From Shouchella lonarensis (GTDB taxonomy: Bacteria > Bacillota > Bacilli > Bacillales > Bacillaceae_D), in assembly GCF_900096965.1 (NCBI RefSeq), contig NZ_FMYM01000001.1:124001-188000 (forward strand): a stretch of 64,000 nucleotides of DNA. Direction: 5' to 3'. Positions 59,810-64,000 of this stretch are shown here, piece after piece. The notes below the pieces were generated by a model. The model was not told the DNA's origin, made no database searches, and saw nothing but the letters and a program-made list of their open reading frames with translations. The translations under genes were made by a program, and so were the position numbers. Numbering within the stretch: position 1 is the stretch's first letter; every line of letters starts with the position of its first letter.

Positions 59810-61066
59810 ATGAGAGCAGACAAGAATGATGTGTATGCGCGTATGATTAAGGAAGTGGAAAGAGCAGCGCAAAAGATTTACCGAAAACTTGTCTCTACGT
59901 TATATACAGCACCTGTACATATTGAATCACTTGTAAATGAATGGAAGAGAAACGAGGCGCAACTTTTTGAAGAAGCACCTTTATTTGTTTATATAGCCTG
60001 TCTTGAACAAGTTTTTTCCTTTGTGACATTAGAAGAATTGGTGCGATATGAACGGCGGTTTACTGATTTTGCACGCGGTATCACTGCAAACGTGAAGCAA
60101 TTGCTAGAAAAACAAGATTTTAAGTCAAATGAACAATTTTTGACGCAAATGATTGTAACCAAATATAGTCGACATGCACGAGAGGAACGATCCCCGTGGA
60201 CAATGTTGTTTCATATGTGGCAAGAAATGGCACCGGAGGAAGAGCTACAAAAGATAAAATTACAACTAGAGGAGCTGTATCCATTTAAGGAGGCAGCAAA
60301 ATCCGCACAACTTGTCTGTGCCTATTTTTTTGTGCGTCTTCAAGAGGAAGAGCGCGCGCTATTAAGTTTGCAAGCACGTTCGTATGAGATCGAAACACAA
60401 GATGTGGCGATTCATATTGAACACTTGTCTAAGCGAGCACAATATATTGCTGTGAAGCGGTGGTTACAGGCATTGTTTCCTGGACAATCGATACATTTTG
60501 GTGCGCTGCAAATATATGCTGATCAAGCGGAAGTGGCACTTGCAGTACATCCAGAGGAAACGTGCATAAAAGTATGGAACCGATTTGTACAAAATCCAAG
60601 TGAGCGCACATTTATGATGTTGGTAGCGCCGTTAAATGAGACACAAACGGAGATCATATTACAAGATGTGCTGCCACGTTTACGCGCACGCTTGTTTTCT
60701 GATGGCGTAAGGTTATCATATGTGCAATTGTTGTATCGCTATCGCCGTTATGAGGAAGCAATGACATATTTTCTTGTGGATGAAGATCAGCCTTTCATGC
60801 TTTCCTCAGTGAAACGTGCGCTGTTACAGGCAGCAGCTGAAAATTACCCAGAGCAAGCAAAACCTATCTATCACCAATTTATTGTTCGTTTTGTGGAGAA
60901 AAGATCTCGTAAGCACTATATTGAAGCCGTGAATTATACAGTACAATTGCGTAAATTGTATGAAGCAACAAGTGATATGGAGCGATATGAGCATTTTCTT
61001 GAAAAATTAAAAGTGATGTACCGGACATCGCGAGTGTTTATAGAGGAGTTGAAGCGACGTGCCTGA
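59810..61066 (+). CDS. YwqB-like helical protein lacking a SWIM zinc finger
   Basis: A 418-residue, almost wholly helical protein located where B. subtilis has ywqB, directly before the SNF2 gene, with an 8-nt overlap. YwqB proteins carry a CxCx(n)CxH SWIM zinc finger; no such cysteine pattern is present here, and the protein is shorter. It may keep only the helical C-terminal part of YwqB, or be an unrelated replacement. A partner or regulator role for the SNF2 ATPase is inferred from coupling. Confidence 0.55.
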   Translation: MRADKNDVYARMIKEVERAAQKIYRKLVSTLYTAPVHIESLVNEWKRNEAQLFEEAPLFVYIACLEQVFSFVTLEELVRYERRFTDFARGITANVKQLLEKQDFKSNEQFLTQMIVTKYSRHAREERSPWTMLFHMWQEMAPEEELQKIKLQLEELYPFKEAAKSAQLVCAYFFVRLQEEERALLSLQARSYEIETQDVAIHIEHLSKRAQYIAVKRWLQALFPGQSIHFGALQIYADQAEVALAVHPEETCIKVWNRFVQNPSERTFMMLVAPLNETQTEIILQDVLPRLRARLFSDGVRLSYVQLLYRYRRYEEAMTYFLVDEDQPFMLSSVKRALLQAAAENYPEQAKPIYHQFIVRFVEKRSRKHYIEAVNYTVQLRKLYEATSDMERYEHFLEKLKVMYRTSRVFIEELKRRA

Positions 61067-64000
61067 GGAAAAAGTCATATTGCATGCTGGATGGTTAGCA
61101 AATGATGTGTTTATTTGGGGTGAACAAATGACAAATAAGCGTTCAGTGCAAACGGGCTTTGTGTATCCTTTTTTATTCGAGGCCTTTGAGTTGCGTTTGC
61201 GGCTTTACCGAGAAGATCCATCATCGTTCTATGGTACATTTATCCATACTACGCGCGCCCTAGTAGAAACGCCATTACATGGGCGCTTATTTCAGTCATT
61301 AGTTGGTGAATCGACCGTATATCAGGCAGATAACGATTGGAAAACGTATACATTTCCGGTTGAGGGCATTCGCTTATCAGTAGACGATCTTGCACAGCAA
61401 TATGCTTTTTTGAAGACACGTGTGCACGATACACAATTTATTTTAGGAGACGATTTTACAGCTTTGCTTGTGTTTATTGATCAAGTACTGGATTTGATTG
61501 AGCGTGGGGCTGTTTGCCCGACAAATGAAGGGGCATGGGTACTTACGGTAGATGATGCATGGTACGAACAAATGAAACAACAATTTCCACTCGTATCTTA
61601 TGCATTACGCTTAGAACAGTCAGCGGGGGTAAAGCCAGTTCAATTTTCAGTGGAGCGAGAAGAAACGGTTTTAAAAAGATTAGCAGATGCGGTTGTCCGT
61701 ATGCTGATTGACAAGCCTCGTGTAAAGCCCGCATTTGTAAAGTGGCAATCATCTGTAGACGAAGTTTGGCAACCGTTTGTCGACCAATTAGGACACGGGC
61801 ATAGGGGCAAGAAAGGACAAAAGAAGGCAAGGCAATCGATGCTTTCATCGCTAGGAATCACAGATGCAGTGCCATTTCAAACAGCGCTTACGCTTGTTGC
61901 GCCAAAGCAACCTGAAGAGGGTTGGTCAGTCTCATTGTCTGTCATTGATGTCAACCGTCCGGACATGATTGTGCCACTTGCACAAGTAAAAAAAGGTGCC
62001 CATCCGTGGCCAGTGGATCCGATGCCGAACATTCACATACACGTACAGACCATCTGTGTCGAAGTGCCTCTATTACAAGGGCTATCAGTTTCATCCCCGC
62101 AAGTATGTTTATCGGCTGACGAAGCATATACATTGTTTACAGTATATAGTGAACGCTTAAATGCACTTGGCGTTGAGCTCATTGTTCCAAAATGGGTGAA
62201 GAATCGATCACCACTTCAAGTTAAGATAAAAACACCTACGCAACTTCATGAGCGTTCTGTCGATCCTTTACTTAATTGGCAGACTGTCGCACATTTTGAA
62301 TATGAAATTGCGCTTGGAGATCAGAAGATGGACCAGGAACAATTTCAAGCTTATGTAAATGAAAAACGCCCATTTATTCATGTCAACGGGCAATGGATTG
62401 CTTGGGATCCGATATTGGCATCGCGGTTACAGCAATATATGACTGAAATTCAGCAAAAGTTTTCATATATGGATGGATGGAAATGGTTTCATGAAGAAGA
62501 TCCTGTGCAAATATGGGACGATGTCCATTTTGGTCTGGAATGGTCAGGAGAAATGAAAGAAAAGTTGATGATGCTCTATCGTGGCCAACCTGATGCTGTC
62601 GTGTTGCCACCAACAGTCGCTGACTCATTACGTCCGTATCAAAAACGAGGTGTCGAGTGGCTCGTTCATTTACGGCGTATTGGATTTGGCGGTTGTCTAG
62701 CGGATGATATGGGGTTAGGAAAATCATTACAAACGATTGTGTATATGCAATATGTGTTAAAGGCGCAACGAAAAGAAGGAAAGGAAGTAGCCCCATTTTT
62801 ACTCATCGTGCCGACATCGTTACTATACCACTGGGCAGAAGAATGTCAGCGCTTTGCCCCAGAGCTACGCGTGTTTATCCATCACGGAAATGAAAGACTG
62901 GCTTTGGATGATGAACAACCTTTGAGAGTTGATGTTGTGTTAACATCGTATATGCTTGCGTGGCGTGATCAGTCCCTTTTTACGTCCGTTTGTTGGAATG
63001 GGCTCATATTAGACGAGGCGCAGCATATGAAAAATAAAGATACAAAACAACGGAGAGCGATACGTCGGATCGAAGCAACCCATCGCCTCGCATTAACGGG
63101 GACACCGATCGAAAATCGGTTGCAAGAACTATGGTCATTAATGGATCTTCTAAATCCATCTTTGCTCGGTTCGTATGCTTCATTTCAGAAGAAATACATT
63201 CGACCGATTGAACGTGATGGCAGTACAGTGCAACAGGAAACATTAAAAACATTCATTCGTCCATTTTTATTGCGACGGACAAAAGCAGATCAAGAAGTCG
63301 ATATTCATTTGCCTGAGAAGCGGGAGGTAACAGAATACGTAACACTATCACAAGAGCAAGCGGCACTATATCAGGCAGTTGTCGATGATATTCGAACGCG
63401 TATCAAAAATGTCTCACGTGGAGAGCGACGCGCTGTTGTGTTACGGGCAATGACACGATTAAAGCAAATTTGTAATCATCCAGCGCAATTTTACAAGCGT
63501 TCGCAGACAGAGGCGCATGAGTCACGGAAATGGGATGCTGTCCTTGAAAAAGTTGCTGCGATTGCGGCGACAAAAGAAAAAGTGCTCATTTTTACACAGT
63601 ATAAGGAAATGGGCAAATTGCTTTGTAAGGCATTGCAGCAGCAATTAAATCAACCTGTGCCATTTTTACATGGCGGGTTATCTCGAAAAAGGCGGCAAGA
63701 GGAAGTGCGGCAGTTCCAAGAGGAAGAGGACATTTGTGCGTTTGTTTTGTCACTTAAAGCAGGGGGAACGGGCTTGAATTTGACAGCGGCGACAAATGTG
63801 ATTCACTATGATCGATGGTGGAACCCGGCAGTAGAAAATCAAGCAACCGATCGGGTGCATCGCATTGGTCAAACGAAGAACGTGTCTGTTTATAAATTTG
63901 TTACGACAGGGACGTTAGAAGAACGTATTGATCAACTGATTTTACGAAAACAGACACTGGTGGAAGGGATGCTAGCGCCATTGTCTGTTCCTTTAACAGA
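61059..64000 (+). CDS. SNF2-family ATPase/helicase (YwqA-like), C-terminus cut by window edge
   Basis: DNA-dependent ATPase of the SNF2/RapA group. N-terminal 500 residues form the bacterial SNF2-associated region. Helicase motifs: I ADDMGLGKS (about residue 548), Ia LLIVPTSLLYHW, II DEAQH (about 650), III LTGTPIENR (about 678), then the second lobe with KVLIFTQYKEM, V LKAGGTGLNLT and VI QATDRVHRIGQ (about 927-937). Only a few residues are missing at the right edge. GTG start at 61059 follows AGAGGAG and overlaps the preceding stop. Confidence 0.93.
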   Translation, partial: MPEEKVILHAGWLANDVFIWGEQMTNKRSVQTGFVYPFLFEAFELRLRLYREDPSSFYGTFIHTTRALVETPLHGRLFQSLVGESTVYQADNDWKTYTFPVEGIRLSVDDLAQQYAFLKTRVHDTQFILGDDFTALLVFIDQVLDLIERGAVCPTNEGAWVLTVDDAWYEQMKQQFPLVSYALRLEQSAGVKPVQFSVEREETVLKRLADAVVRMLIDKPRVKPAFVKWQSSVDEVWQPFVDQLGHGHRGKKGQKKARQSMLSSLGITDAVPFQTALTLVAPKQPEEGWSVSLSVIDVNRPDMIVPLAQVKKGAHPWPVDPMPNIHIHVQTICVEVPLLQGLSVSSPQVCLSADEAYTLFTVYSERLNALGVELIVPKWVKNRSPLQVKIKTPTQLHERSVDPLLNWQTVAHFEYEIALGDQKMDQEQFQAYVNEKRPFIHVNGQWIAWDPILASRLQQYMTEIQQKFSYMDGWKWFHEEDPVQIWDDVHFGLEWSGEMKEKLMMLYRGQPDAVVLPPTVADSLRPYQKRGVEWLVHLRRIGFGGCLADDMGLGKSLQTIVYMQYVLKAQRKEGKEVAPFLLIVPTSLLYHWAEECQRFAPELRVFIHHGNERLALDDEQPLRVDVVLTSYMLAWRDQSLFTSVCWNGLILDEAQHMKNKDTKQRRAIRRIEATHRLALTGTPIENRLQELWSLMDLLNPSLLGSYASFQKKYIRPIERDGSTVQQETLKTFIRPFLLRRTKADQEVDIHLPEKREVTEYVTLSQEQAALYQAVVDDIRTRIKNVSRGERRAVVLRAMTRLKQICNHPAQFYKRSQTEAHESRKWDAVLEKVAAIAATKEKVLIFTQYKEMGKLLCKALQQQLNQPVPFLHGGLSRKRRQEEVRQFQEEEDICAFVLSLKAGGTGLNLTAATNVIHYDRWWNPAVENQATDRVHRIGQTKNVSVYKFVTTGTLEERIDQLILRKQTLVEGMLAPLSVPLT

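Overview
The window is bacterial chromosome from a low-GC, endospore-forming Bacillaceae. Purine-rich ribosome binding sites, many TTG/GTG starts, and spore-linked genes (prkA, yhbH, a YhcN/YlaJ-type lipoprotein) all point that way, as do CcpA-, sigma-B- and NsrR-like control sites and a WapA-type wall protein. A K+/H+ antiporter would suit an alkaliphile or halotolerant species, but the exact genus cannot be fixed from the sequence alone. No rRNA, tRNA, CRISPR array, phage block or intact insertion sequence was recognised.

Layout. 1-5.2 kb: an exported 5'-nucleotidase (runs off the left edge), a cstA operon with a perfect catabolite-repression site, and azlCD. 5.3-8.9 kb: two ABC exporter modules around a YtrA-type GntR regulator. 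9-20.3 kb: housekeeping and stress genes (M42 peptidase, dps, queG, ogt, an amidase-domain protein, trmL, K+/H+ antiporter, prkA, tandem signal peptidases, yhbH). 20.3-33.4 kb: secreted and membrane proteins, an SgrR-like regulator divergent from an MFS exporter, asnB, a biotin-dependent carboxyltransferase, a rhodanese, YitT, a BsuPI-domain lipoprotein and a DUF2325 protein behind a long structured leader. 33.8-51.8 kb: the accessory region described next. 51.9-53.1 kb: an AimR-like peptide-receptor gene. 53.2-58.8 kb: 3-methyladenine glycosylase, nsrR/hmp, sco and ctaG, a HAD phosphatase and a GNAT acetyltransferase. 59-64 kb: an unknown gene, a YwqB-like protein and a YwqA-like SNF2 ATPase that runs off the right edge.

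The most notable part is 33.8-51.8 kb. A 2331-residue WapA/RHS polymorphic toxin has a zinc-binding HNH-like nuclease tip. It is followed by fifteen co-oriented, mostly small, acidic genes without transposases or toxin fragments between them. Several fall in families known as, or resembling, toxin immunity proteins (a DUF7003-like pair, DUF4240, two SMI1/KNR4, tandem DUF2750). The simplest reading is a contact-dependent inhibition system with one active toxin and a bank of immunity genes against the tips of competing strains. The AimR-like receptor next to it, with no visible partner peptide gene or prophage, is a second item worth testing.

Many starts were moved downstream of the longest open frame because a good ribosome binding site sits at an internal start; this is stated for each gene.
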